Below are positions 5,662 through 13,162 of a DNA stretch of 13,613 bases, piece by piece. The notes beneath the pieces are model-generated. The model did not search any database. It was given only the letters and a program-made list of their open reading frames with translations, and was not told the DNA's origin. Origin of the DNA: Candidatus Bathyarchaeota archaeon RBG_13_52_12 (GTDB taxonomy: Archaea; Thermoproteota; Bathyarchaeia; TCS64); assembly GCA_001774245.1 (NCBI GenBank), contig MEZF01000098.1, positions 23,700 to 37,312 on the forward strand. Reading direction: 5' to 3'. Position numbers and translations under genes: made by a program. The first letter of the stretch is position 1. Every line of letters starts with the position of its first letter.

Positions 5662-6645
5662 TTAAGGTGAAACGATTCCAGGGACCTTAGGGAAGGGTAC
5701 GGCTTCCCAGATATACTCCTTCCCGCAGATGTAGCGAGTTAGTCGTTCGACGCCGATACCGAAGCCGGCCGACGGCGTTGTCCCCTCCTTCAGCATCTGG
5801 AGATACCACTTGTAGGCTTCTGGGAGCTCCCCACTTGAGAGAATTCTTCCTGCGACCTTCTCGTACTCATACTCGCGTTCTCCTCCGCTTATCGCTTTGC
5901 CGTAGCCCTCCGGATAGAAGAGGTCGAAGTCCCTTAAAATGCCGGGGCGATCCTCGTCCTCCCTATCGTAGAAGCCCCTAGCTGTCTTTGGGTAGTCGAT
6001 GAGCCAGAGGAAGTCTCCGAAGCTTTTGCTCAGGGCCGTCTCTGCGCTCCATGGGATCTCCTCTCCCTTGTTTAGCTGAAAGCCTTTCTTCATGAGTAAT
6101 TCGATGGCGTCGTTGTGCGTCACCTTTTTGAATGGTGGTTTTGGGATCTTAAGATCCCGGTGGAGAGCCTCAAGGTCATCAGCGCAGTTAATTTTCACCC
6201 TCTCTACGACTTTAGTGACCATTTGCTCTCCTATCGTCATGGCGTCGAAGTAGCTTGCGTTTGCTATCTCGAGGTCGAGTTGCCTGAACTCTGAGAGGTG
6301 ACGGCCGGTTTCCCTAGTTACCTCTGGTTCGAGCCTAATGTTTGGACTAAGTGCGAATACTTTATCGAAGCTATTCCCCGCCATCTGTTTGTAGAGGATC
6401 ATACTGCTCATGATCTTGAATTGAGTCCCATAGTAGTCAAAGGAGACCTGACTTGCACCACGTATGCCCGGATCAGTGACAGGGCCAATTATTGGGGCTA
6501 GGATCTCGATGAAACCTACACTCCTGAGGTGGTCTCTTAGTGCAGAAAGTATCTCGTCCTGGATCCTAATGACGGCCTTTAACTCTGGCTTCTTAATGTC
6601 TTTATACCTCGCCTGTAGGTGGCTCTGTAGTTCTTCCTTATCCAT
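5662..6645 (-). CDS. Archaeal asparagine synthetase (AsnRS/AspRS-derived, AS-AR type)
   Basis: 327 residues from the ATG at 6645. It is a class II aminoacyl-tRNA synthetase catalytic core without an anticodon-binding domain. GPVTDPGIRGASQVSFDYYG is followed by SSMILYKQM, motif 2 around NIRLEPE and GRHLSEFRQLDLEI, the region SGGEREYEYEKV, and motif 3 SAGFGIGVERLTRYI near the C-terminus. This matches the archaeal synthetase that makes asparagine from aspartate through an aspartyl-adenylate, rather than charging tRNA. A GTG at 6657 could add four residues; relatives begin with a short acidic segment, which favours the ATG. The promoter is a TATA-like TTTTATATTA at 6688-6697. The Lrp/AsnC gene is divergent, with a palindrome between, so it is probably controlled by that regulator. 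Confidence 0.85.
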   Translation of the reverse strand: MDKEELQSHLQARYKDIKKPELKAVIRIQDEILSALRDHLRSVGFIEILAPIIGPVTDPGIRGASQVSFDYYGTQFKIMSSMILYKQMAGNSFDKVFALSPNIRLEPEVTRETGRHLSEFRQLDLEIANASYFDAMTIGEQMVTKVVERVKINCADDLEALHRDLKIPKPPFKKVTHNDAIELLMKKGFQLNKGEEIPWSAETALSKSFGDFLWLIDYPKTARGFYDREDEDRPGILRDFDLFYPEGYGKAISGGEREYEYEKVAGRILSSGELPEAYKWYLQMLKEGTTPSAGFGIGVERLTRYICGKEYIWEAVPFPKVPGIVSP

Positions 6646-6712
6646 CAAATTGCCCACTGTGAATTAGCATACGAACACAGGAGATGTAATATAAAATTAT
6701 TCCATTAGATAA

Positions 6713-6725
6713 CGTAATAGTTACG
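6713..6725. promoter_or_regulatory. Candidate Lrp/AsnC operator CGTAA-tag-TTACG
   Basis: A perfect 5+3+5 inverted repeat between the divergent asparagine synthetase and Lrp/AsnC genes, directly upstream of the regulator's TATA box. The 13-base length and AT-centred form suit Lrp-family sites. TTCCATTA also occurs twice nearby (6700 and 6744). Confidence 0.5.
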
Positions 6726-6733
6726 AAATAAAA

Positions 6734-6741
6734 CTTAAATA
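6734..6741 (+). promoter_or_regulatory. TATA box of the Lrp/AsnC gene
   Basis: CTTAAATA, 26-33 bases before the ATG at 6767; leaderless transcript expected. Confidence 0.5.
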
Positions 6742-6766
6742 TGTTCCATTAATCGTATTTTTTATA

Positions 6767-7255
6767 ATGTCGATTATTCACATAGATGATAAGGATCGCG
6801 AGATCCTCAGGATACTCGTTGAAGATGCAAAGATGTCCGCTAAGGACATTAGTGCAAGAATAGACTCTCCGATAACCACGGTGTATAGCAGGATTAAGAG
6901 GTTGGAGGAAGCTGGCATCATCAAGGGCTATAAACCGGTTCTCGACGCTGGGAAACTGGGTAGACCCACAACGGCCTTCATATTCGTTAGCTTCACGTAT
7001 CGTCCAATGGGGACGGAGAAGGACCTCGATCAGAGGGAGGTCGCGAAGAGAGTTGCGAGGTTCCCCGAAGTCCAAGAGGTCCATATAATAACAGGTGATT
7101 GGGATTTTCTCGTCAAGGTCAAGGACAGAGACGTCAACGCGGTCGGTCGATTCGTAATCGACAAGCTGAGAACCGTTCCAGGGATATCAAAAACACTGAC
7201 AATCATGGTCTTCGACCCGGTTAAGGAGTCGATTGACGTTTCACTCGAGCCCTAA
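6767..7255 (+). CDS. Lrp/AsnC family transcriptional regulator
   Basis: 162 residues. The N-terminal helix-turn-helix is HIDDKDREILRILVEDAKMS with AKDISARIDSPITTVYSRIKRLEEAGIIKGY (to about residue 55). The C-terminal RAM ligand-binding domain has TAFIFVSFTY, VAKRVARFPEVQEVHIITGDWDFLVKV and ALRTVPGIS-like KLRTVPGISKTLTIMVF. Family members form dimers to octamers and sense amino acids. The divergent asparagine synthetase gene is the obvious target, and asparagine or a related amino acid the likely effector, but that is inference. The purM gene follows on the same strand after less than 50 bases, so it may be co-transcribed. Confidence 0.9.
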   Translation: MSIIHIDDKDREILRILVEDAKMSAKDISARIDSPITTVYSRIKRLEEAGIIKGYKPVLDAGKLGRPTTAFIFVSFTYRPMGTEKDLDQREVAKRVARFPEVQEVHIITGDWDFLVKVKDRDVNAVGRFVIDKLRTVPGISKTLTIMVFDPVKESIDVSLEP

Positions 7256-7290
7256 CCCTCATATAACGATCATTTCTCTTGATACCCGTC

Positions 7291-7297
7291 GGTGAGG
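7291..7297 (+). promoter_or_regulatory. Ribosome-binding site deciding the purM start
   Basis: GGTGAGG ends 5 bases before the TTG at 7303, close to the archaeal anti-Shine-Dalgarno complement GGTGA. The earlier TTG at 7279 has no such site. Confidence 0.55.
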
Positions 7298-7302
7298 ATA
7301 GG

Positions 7303-8454
7303 TTGGGCTCACGCTACAGGGAGCTTGGAGTCGACGTCAATAAACCGGGGATTGAAAGATTCAAAGGTGCCATTGATAACCTCCACCCAGGAGCATTCTG
7401 CGTAGTGTATCCAGATCCCGATGACAAGTCGAAGGGACTCATTCTCCACGCGGACTCAGCTGGCAGCAAGCCCATCCAAGCATACCTCATGTATAAGGAG
7501 ACAGGGGATGCCTCATGGTTTAAGGGGCTAGCTCAGGATGCCCTCGCCATGAACATAAACGACGTCGTCTGTGTAGGCGCTGAACCAATCAGCTTCGTTG
7601 ACTACATCGCATATAACCCACTCAACATCGACCGTGTAGCTATGCTAGGGGCACTCGCGGAGGGTTTCGCTGAATCTAAAGAAATCTTATCAAGGGAGGG
7701 CTCCTCGATTGCCTTCGCTGGTGGCGAGACTGCGGACCTCCCGGATCTGCTAAGGACTCTAGACGTCTGTGTGACCATCCATGGGCGAGTGAGCTTAAGC
7801 AAAGTAGTCTCAGGTGAAGCTGTGAAACATGGCGATGTGATCATTGGTCTCAGAAGTGGGGGTCCCGTACGCTTCGAGAAAGGCCCTAATAGTGGCATCA
7901 TGAGCAACGGCCACACCCTCGCTAGAACAAGTTTACTCTCATCCATCTACATTGAGAAGTATCCCGAAGTATCCCATTCCCGCAGGGGGAGGTATACTGG
8001 TCATTACAAGTTGGATGACAAGCCCGAGGGGCTCGGGGCTTCAGTTGGGGAGGCGCTCCTCTCACCTACAAGGCTCTTTTCGCCTATCGCCTTAGCAGTC
8101 TTGAAGAAGGTTGACGCAGGGATCCATGGGATGGTGCATAACACGGGAGGAGGTCAAACGAAGTGCCTGCGCGTTGGGAGTAACATCCGGTACGTCAAGG
8201 ATAATCTACCAGAACCCGACCCAATCTTCGGCCTGATAAAGAAGGAGGCTCGCGTCGATTGGCAGGAGATGTACCAGGACTTTAACATGGGTATAGGGTT
8301 CGAGTTCATAGTTGACCCAGAGTCCGCGGAGATGGTCCAGAGTGTCGCAGAGGGATTCGGCATTGGAGTTCACATTATCGGACGCTGTGAGAAGGGTGCC
8401 GGGAAGAACACCCTAAAGATCCAATCAATGCATGGCGACTATCAATACACTTAG
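7303..8454 (+). CDS. purM: Phosphoribosylformylglycinamidine cyclo-ligase (PurM), long type
   Basis: 383 residues from the TTG at 7303. PurM motifs are in order: GSRYRELGVDVNK, HADSAGSKPIQAY (in place of DGVGTK), AMNINDVVCVGAEP, GGETADLPDLLRT, ALLSPTRLFSPI, GMVHNTGGG and FNMGIGFEFIV. PurM closes FGAM to AIR with ATP, step five of purine synthesis. An insertion of about 40-50 residues around FEKGPNSGIMSNGHTLAR to RRGRYTGHYKLDD, and the SRY-RGV start, resemble the long PurM form I recall from Bacteroidetes rather than the E. coli type. Start: a GGTGAGG site favours TTG 7303; TTG 7279 would add eight residues. Its TAG overlaps the stop of the convergent M24 gene. Other pur genes are absent from the window. 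Confidence 0.8.
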   Translation: MGSRYRELGVDVNKPGIERFKGAIDNLHPGAFCVVYPDPDDKSKGLILHADSAGSKPIQAYLMYKETGDASWFKGLAQDALAMNINDVVCVGAEPISFVDYIAYNPLNIDRVAMLGALAEGFAESKEILSREGSSIAFAGGETADLPDLLRTLDVCVTIHGRVSLSKVVSGEAVKHGDVIIGLRSGGPVRFEKGPNSGIMSNGHTLARTSLLSSIYIEKYPEVSHSRRGRYTGHYKLDDKPEGLGASVGEALLSPTRLFSPIALAVLKKVDAGIHGMVHNTGGGQTKCLRVGSNIRYVKDNLPEPDPIFGLIKKEARVDWQEMYQDFNMGIGFEFIVDPESAEMVQSVAEGFGIGVHIIGRCEKGAGKNTLKIQSMHGDYQYT

Positions 8455-9737
8455 ATCAGGTACAGCCGGGTCTGCCTGCCACTTAGCCAGCGGAGACCAC
8501 CACTGGTCAGTACAGCGTCCTCCTCAAGGCTCATCCTGACCTCTTGACCGCCCCACTCAGCAACAGCCTTCTTGGCGTTTAACTCAATGGCGTAGCATGT
8601 GTCAGCATGGAGTGGATAATCACCCGTGCCGGGGACACCTCCTTGTTTATCCCAGAGTCCTATAGTTGTGCCCGCGGCGTGACCGTGATTTCCAAGCGGG
8701 TGCGTATAGATGGAAGGGATTATGCCCTCAGATGTCGCTTTCTCCCTTGCTCTCTTGAGGACATCGTTGCCTGTGCGATCAACAAGAATCTCCTCACCAA
8801 TGATGTCTTGGAGCCTGTTCCCATCCCTGAGTGCAGCCTTCAACCCCTCCGGCGCATCGTATTCCCCGGGCTTAAGAATGTAGACGTTACGCTGACAATC
8901 AGTGGCTAACCCGAGGTAATAGAAACCAACGTCGCAGTGCAGAAGATCGCCGGGTGTTATGAGGTTTCTCTTCGCGGTTTTGTCGTGGGGCTGATCGGGG
9001 GCCTGTAGGTCTACGGTTGGTGGGAACCATGGCTCGAGGCCTAGGTCAACCATCTTCTGCCTCATCCACCAGGAGACATCGTCGGTCGTGGTGACCCCGG
9101 GGTGGATTACCCTACGGCTGAAAGCTTCCTCGACGAGTGCGTGGGTAATAGCAACGATTCCGGGGTAGGCGCCGAGCTCTATCGGCGTTCTGTGTTCAAG
9201 CCACCCAACCGCAAGGGACTCAGCGCTTGATAGCCTCTTGGAGTAATTGGGCCCCAGGACCCTGATAAGCTGCGTGTATTCTCCATGTGTTAAGCCGTCC
9301 CCGAAAGCGGTGGTCTCAGACACGTCTATCCCGATCTTCTTTGGCCTCCGCTTCTTAATCTCACGGGCGAGGCATGTGTACTGCTCCTCTTTGTCAGGAT
9401 CCCAGACCGTCTTGTAGAAGTCCCCCATACCGTATCTGGCGAAGGTGAGACGCTCAACCGTCCCGTCCCTAAGTAATGTGAATAGGAGGATCGTCCTCCT
9501 CCTTGCGTTCATGAATGGCTCGGGCAGCATCGACATTATTACGGGGTCCTCGTTGTACTCTCTAGCGATTACTACCCACATGTCGAAGCCCTCCCTCTTC
9601 ATCAACTCAGGGAGGTACGAGTCGAGACGTGACCTCAGCCACTCGTTTCTTATAGTCGCCCTTTGCCTGAGTGGGAGGATGCTTGACCTGATCTCATCGA
9701 CGCTCCTCACGGCATCTTTCGCATATGTATCTGGCAT
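8451..9737 (-). CDS. M24 family metallopeptidase (Xaa-Pro aminopeptidase-like)
   Basis: 428 residues from the ATG at 9737, which has GGTG four bases upstream; a GTG at 9746 is the alternative. The N-terminal creatinase-like domain (to about 170) contains FDMWVVIAREYNEDP. The C-terminal pita-bread domain has the metal ligands: Asp269 in LHCDVGFYYLGLATD, Asp280, the His of PLGNHGHAAGTTIG (about 351-353), Glu385 in CYAIELN and Glu405/406 in RMSLEEDAV. All five positions are filled, so it should be an active two-metal enzyme. Substrate is uncertain: Xaa-Pro peptides, or creatine-like amides. It lies 55 bases after the mutL partner on the same strand. It may share that operon or use a weak TATA-like CTTATTTG at 9772. 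Confidence 0.8.
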   Translation of the reverse strand: MPDTYAKDAVRSVDEIRSSILPLRQRATIRNEWLRSRLDSYLPELMKREGFDMWVVIAREYNEDPVIMSMLPEPFMNARRRTILLFTLLRDGTVERLTFARYGMGDFYKTVWDPDKEEQYTCLAREIKKRRPKKIGIDVSETTAFGDGLTHGEYTQLIRVLGPNYSKRLSSAESLAVGWLEHRTPIELGAYPGIVAITHALVEEAFSRRVIHPGVTTTDDVSWWMRQKMVDLGLEPWFPPTVDLQAPDQPHDKTAKRNLITPGDLLHCDVGFYYLGLATDCQRNVYILKPGEYDAPEGLKAALRDGNRLQDIIGEEILVDRTGNDVLKRAREKATSEGIIPSIYTHPLGNHGHAAGTTIGLWDKQGGVPGTGDYPLHADTCYAIELNAKKAVAEWGGQEVRMSLEEDAVLTSGGLRWLSGRQTRLYLI

Positions 9738-9792
9738 TGACACCACTTGGTGAGAGAATATTGGTTTGGCAAATAAGACTTGATCGCGTGAT

Positions 9793-10674
9793 TTAGAATG
9801 GAATAATTACCTCGGGCCTCAACATTCTCGCACGAATCTGCGTTGTCCCGTCGACGCAGGCGAGTCCACTCCTGTGCTCCTTGAATAACTGGAAAGCCTC
9901 AGGGTTCATTGGGTTGGCGCCAAATCCCTCAGTAACTACGAGGGTTAACCCTATCCTCTCCTGACCGGTGACGCCAAAGCCCAGCTCGTAGCCTAGTAGC
10001 TCCGTAAGGTCCTTCTCATCGACGCCTCCGACTACGACTGCTGCTGCCCCCACTGAGGCCGCCTTTCTCAACGCCTCGAGGGTAGCCACGGCTCCACCTA
10101 CTATGACCTTTCCTGAATGAGTTTTATCAATTAGTCCGTTTGTAAGTACCTCGTCAGGGGCATCTACTAGGTTCTCGAGGAACCCATGTGTCTCTCCACC
10201 TAAGCCTATGGCTCCTCTTACTATCGACCCCTTGCACTCTAAAACAGCGCCTTCGCGGGGGAGAAGCTCTGTCACCTTCCCTGGTATGTGAGCCTTGACC
10301 TCGACGGGAAGGGGATCCCCCCTGATTAACACCTTCCCAGAGGACTTTGAGAATATCTCTATCGTACCATCTATTGGTGACCTGCAGACCTTCGTGGATT
10401 TACCGAAGAAAGAGCGTCTTAAAGCGATAATCTCCTCCTTTTTCACGGCATCCCCCACAGCCTTGAGCATATAGCCGCTCAGGTTGTACGGATCTACACC
10501 GAGTCTCTGGTCGACCCTCAACTCTACTAACTCGGGGTTGCGGACCCTCCCTCTCGCAATAATGGTATCCTCTCGGATGATTTCGCCTTGCTTAACAAGG
10601 ACCTCCCCAAATGTGGGGAGTCGCCGAGTCTTCCGTATGATGATTTTATTTTCAACTGCCATATATCTCGGCAT
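9793..10674 (-). CDS. MutL partner protein of unknown function with barrel-sandwich-like repeats
   Basis: 293 residues from the ATG at 10674, which has a perfect GAGGTGAT ribosome-binding site overlapping the mutL stop; a GTG at 10698 would overlap mutL further. The N-terminal half shows three stretches of the lipoyl/RnfC-like barrel-sandwich type: PTFGEVLVKQGEIIREDTII (about 19-38), CRSPIDGTIEIFSKSSGKVL, and VKAHIPGKVTELLPREGAVL. The second half looks like an alpha/beta domain (GKVIVGGAVATLEALRKAAS, GAAAVVVGGVDEKDL) and a short beta C-terminus. No lipoylated DKA-type or biotinylated MKM-type lysine is evident. I recall such genes next to mutL-type genes in other genomes, but no named function. 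Tight coupling implies equal expression and probably a physical complex with MutL. Confidence 0.75.
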   Translation of the reverse strand: MPRYMAVENKIIIRKTRRLPTFGEVLVKQGEIIREDTIIARGRVRNPELVELRVDQRLGVDPYNLSGYMLKAVGDAVKKEEIIALRRSFFGKSTKVCRSPIDGTIEIFSKSSGKVLIRGDPLPVEVKAHIPGKVTELLPREGAVLECKGSIVRGAIGLGGETHGFLENLVDAPDEVLTNGLIDKTHSGKVIVGGAVATLEALRKAASVGAAAVVVGGVDEKDLTELLGYELGFGVTGQERIGLTLVVTEGFGANPMNPEAFQLFKEHRSGLACVDGTTQIRARMLRPEVIIPF

Positions 10675-10677
10675 ACT

Positions 10678-10685
10678 ATCACCTC
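10678..10685 (-). promoter_or_regulatory. Ribosome-binding site coupling mutL to its partner
   Basis: GAGGTGAT on the minus strand lies 3 bases before the ATG at 10674, and the mutL stop TGA is inside it. It fixes the partner's start and implies translational coupling. Confidence 0.7.
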
Positions 10686-12421
10686 GTCTCGGTTCCACTG
10701 GGGGGCAGGGCTTCAGCCCATTTCTTGATAGTATCCTTCTTATCGGGAATTGTGAGTGGTCTTCCCCTCGCGTCGATTATCAGGCCAAGAACTCCGCCGG
10801 TGACGGTGGCTTCGAGCCGTTTCTCCTTCCCCTTTCCCAAGCTGAGCCCTTTACCTGAAGTCGCCTCGATCTTACAGGTCTCCCCGTCGAGGATCGGTAG
10901 TACATCAATCTCGCCAAAGTTGATGCTCTTGTCGATGGTGTTTCCATCCTGTCTCATCAGCTTGATCCTTATCGCCTCTCCTTCTCCCTTTCCATATGGG
11001 GTAAGGCAAGTTCCGAGCCTCTGCAGTGTCTCTCCTGTTAAGATGCTGAAAGCCGCCTCGGGAGCCTCGCCGAGGAGCATCCCAGCGTGGGGTATTAGAC
11101 CGGCTCTATCGATGTAAAGCTCTGTCAGATAGAGGGGCTCGAGTGAATCCAGTAAGAGCGTGGTTGAATCACCTAGAGAACCGTTGAAGGCTGCCCCCAT
11201 GCCTATGATTATCGGAGTGTCTCCCATATCGAGGTAAGTAGGTTCAAGGCTCTGGGAGAATGTGTCCGCTATGGTTCTCCTGATGTTTATTCCTTTGAGG
11301 CGGCTCGCCAGCTTCTTGTGTTCCTCAGCTCCCAGTCTTATCGCCTCCCTAGCTAAGGCCCCTATGATCCTCCTTTCATCTGCGGAGAATTTTTCTAATT
11401 GTTGAACCATCAGGTTTCCTATGATGTTCCTGATCTTCCTCTCTTCTATCGCCTCAGGGAGCCACCTCTCGATCCGTTCGATGCCGACCGTCTTGAGAAC
11501 ATTCATCGCGCCATAGGTTAATCCCAACTCGGCGTTGAGGGACCTGTTAAAGACGCCTCGATATACTGAGTAGATGTCGGTTGTCGAGCCACCGACATTT
11601 ACTGCGAGGAGATTTGCCTTCCTACGCTCAGCATATGTATATAGCATTTTACCGATGGCAGCCTGGGTAGGGAGTATAGGGCTGTCAACCCACCCTGCAA
11701 GCCTCTCGTATCCAGGAGAGTGGGTTAGAACGTGCTCCATGTAGGAATCGTAAATAGCCTCCTTTGCTGGGCCAAGGTTCTCCCTCTCAATAACTGGGCG
11801 TACGTTATCGACAGCCCTAGTTGCGTACAACTCTGTCAGCTTCTCAGCGACCTCCTCACGGGCTTCGACGTTACCCGCGTATATCACCGGTAGCTTATAA
11901 CTGGCGCCAAACCGCGGTTTGATGTCGGCATTCTTGATGATCGATGCCATCTCGAGGACCTGGTTGAAGGCGCCACCATCCGTACCTCCAGCCAGCAGAA
12001 ACATGTCCGGTCTCGTTTCCCTCATCGTTTCAATGAGTCTATATTCAGGTCGAGGATCGTCCTTAGAGAAGATCCCCACAAGGTGGGCACCCGCACCGAG
12101 AGCTGCCCTCTGGGCACTCTCACCACTTATCATGCTAGTGACACCGGAGACCATCATGTACAACCCGCCCCCATTGCTGCTCGAACATAGTAGCTTGACA
12201 CCCTCCGGTCCATCTTTCCCTAGGAGCCTCCCACCACTTAGACTCTCAACTGACCTGCTGATCCCGATTGTTACGTCAAGTTCAGGGGCATCTAGGGTTG
12301 TCTCTGCTTCGCCGGTTCCTATGAGCCTGTATACTCCGTTCTCCCGCCGGACAAGGGCCGCCTTAGTCTCCGTGTCTCCTACGTCTACGACGAGGAACGC
12401 ATCCCCATTATTCGCCACCAT
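10679..12421 (-). CDS. MutL/GlmL family ATPase, candidate reactivator of a B12-dependent mutase
   Basis: 580 residues from the ATG at 12421 (GGTGA six bases upstream; TTG 12436 is the alternative). ASKHA ATPase motifs: phosphate-1 FLVVDVGDTETKAALV (9-24), FLLAGGTDGG (141-150), phosphate-2 LLAVNVGGSTTDIYSVY (271-287) and an adenosine motif PIIIGMGAAFNGS (403-415). This is the GlmL/MutL family, whose studied relatives lie with glutamate mutase or ornithine aminomutase and are thought to reactivate the cobalamin enzyme with ATP. At 580 residues it is longer than classical GlmL (about 460); the extra part is a beta-rich C-terminal segment (about 470-565) with GGVLGLIIDARGRPLTIP. No mutase subunit lies in the window, so its client is unknown. 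Confidence 0.8.
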   Translation of the reverse strand: MVANNGDAFLVVDVGDTETKAALVRRENGVYRLIGTGEAETTLDAPELDVTIGISRSVESLSGGRLLGKDGPEGVKLLCSSSNGGGLYMMVSGVTSMISGESAQRAALGAGAHLVGIFSKDDPRPEYRLIETMRETRPDMFLLAGGTDGGAFNQVLEMASIIKNADIKPRFGASYKLPVIYAGNVEAREEVAEKLTELYATRAVDNVRPVIERENLGPAKEAIYDSYMEHVLTHSPGYERLAGWVDSPILPTQAAIGKMLYTYAERRKANLLAVNVGGSTTDIYSVYRGVFNRSLNAELGLTYGAMNVLKTVGIERIERWLPEAIEERKIRNIIGNLMVQQLEKFSADERRIIGALAREAIRLGAEEHKKLASRLKGINIRRTIADTFSQSLEPTYLDMGDTPIIIGMGAAFNGSLGDSTTLLLDSLEPLYLTELYIDRAGLIPHAGMLLGEAPEAAFSILTGETLQRLGTCLTPYGKGEGEAIRIKLMRQDGNTIDKSINFGEIDVLPILDGETCKIEATSGKGLSLGKGKEKRLEATVTGGVLGLIIDARGRPLTIPDKKDTIKKWAEALPPSGTETR

Positions 12422-12454
12422 ACCCTTCACCCTCAAGATTCTACTTGCACTAAA

Positions 12455-12464
12455 GTTTATATAG
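12455..12464. promoter_or_regulatory. TATA-like box in the mutL/regulator divergent promoter
   Basis: CTATATAAAC on the minus strand, 34-43 bases before the mutL ATG, fits a short leader of about 9 bases that carries the GGTGA site. On the plus strand it lies 33-42 bases before the regulator's ATG, so it could serve both. Confidence 0.5.
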
Positions 12465-12472
12465 CAATTACG

Positions 12473-12486
12473 TTTTAATATTAAAA
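12473..12486. promoter_or_regulatory. 14-base palindrome TTTTAATATTAAAA, candidate operator
   Basis: A perfect AT palindrome between the divergent mutL and winged-helix regulator genes, 10 bases from the regulator's start. It may be its autoregulatory site or, less specifically, its TATA element. Confidence 0.45.
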
Positions 12487-12496
12487 TGGGATTTTA

Positions 12497-13150
12497 ATGG
12501 TTGATGAAGCGCTCGAAAACCTATCCCTAAGAAGCAGCGAATCTCATCGACTACTCAAAAAAATAGATTTAGATTCCTTCACCCTTCTCGAAGACAGGAC
12601 TCGCCGACGAATGCTCCTCCTACTCCGAGAGAACGAGCTCTCAGCGAAGGAGATAGCTGAGAGACTAGTGATGACGCCCCAGAACGTCTACCATCACCTG
12701 AAGAAACTCATCGACGCAGAGCTTGTAGTTGAGGTAAATGAACGTCGCTCTGGACACCTCATCGAGAGCTACTACACAGCGACGGCGGATACCTTCGTCT
12801 ACAGGGAGGACGAAATACCAGAAAACGACACTCACCGGTTCATCGAGGTACTTAACGGGCTTAATGAGTTGGGGGCGCGCATCGAAGTATCGGAAGAGAA
12901 CGCAATGATTCTCTCCGAGTTGTTCACGAGGAGGGCTAAACTAAAGAGGACCCCCGCTTTAAACGAAGATATCTGCTCCTTCTGTGGCTCCTCAGGATAC
13001 TTCACCAAGTTCGGACCAATGGATCCCAGCCTCCTTAATCGGGTTATCCAGTACAGTAGCCTGATAGCTATGAGTGAGGAAGAGTTTGAGGAGTCTCTTT
13101 CGATGACACGGGAGCTGAGGGAACGGCTCCTAACAATGAGTAAGAAGTAG
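12497..13150 (+). CDS. ArsR-like winged-helix regulator with C-terminal extension
   Basis: 217 residues. The winged helix runs from about 25 to 100: LEDRTRRRMLLLLRENELSA, KEIAERLVMTPQNVYHHLKKLIDAELV with the recognition helix TPQNVYHHLKKL, then a wing ERRSGHLIESYYTATADTFV. The C-terminal half has one C-x2-C (ICSFCGSSGYF, about 154-164) and a long acidic helical tail (MSEEEFEESLSMTRELRERLL) that may dimerise; with one pair per chain, a metal site might form between subunits. Similar archaeal regulators respond to metals, redox or metabolites, but the signal here is unknown. The gene is divergent from mutL, so it is a candidate regulator of the mutL-partner run and of itself. The sugar-isomerase-like gene downstream has its own promoter and operator-like sites. 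Confidence 0.75.
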   Translation: MVDEALENLSLRSSESHRLLKKIDLDSFTLLEDRTRRRMLLLLRENELSAKEIAERLVMTPQNVYHHLKKLIDAELVVEVNERRSGHLIESYYTATADTFVYREDEIPENDTHRFIEVLNGLNELGARIEVSEENAMILSELFTRRAKLKRTPALNEDICSFCGSSGYFTKFGPMDPSLLNRVIQYSSLIAMSEEEFEESLSMTRELRERLLTMSKK

Positions 13151-13152
13151 AC

Positions 13153-13162
13153 AGCGCTTACC
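13153..13162. promoter_or_regulatory. Operator-like site A, AGCGCTTACC
   Basis: The right part of the palindrome at 13194-13207, repeated just after the regulator's stop. Together with site B it also forms an 11-base inverted repeat (13153-13163 and 13193-13203) around a loop holding CGCGCGCG. Confidence 0.45.

Noticed and set aside
5662..6645. Asparaginyl- or aspartyl-tRNA synthetase
   Set aside because: The protein has the class II catalytic core but no N-terminal OB-fold anticodon-binding domain, as in the archaeal asparagine synthetase.
10679..12421. DNA mismatch repair MutL
   Set aside because: The name is shared only. The sequence has ASKHA-fold motifs (DVGDTETK, NVGGSTTD), not the GHKL ATPase motifs of the repair protein.
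10725..12464. Long plus-strand frames (10725-11117, 11919-12464)
   Set aside because: Both are antisense shadows of mutL, rich in Ser/Pro as expected from its codon bias.
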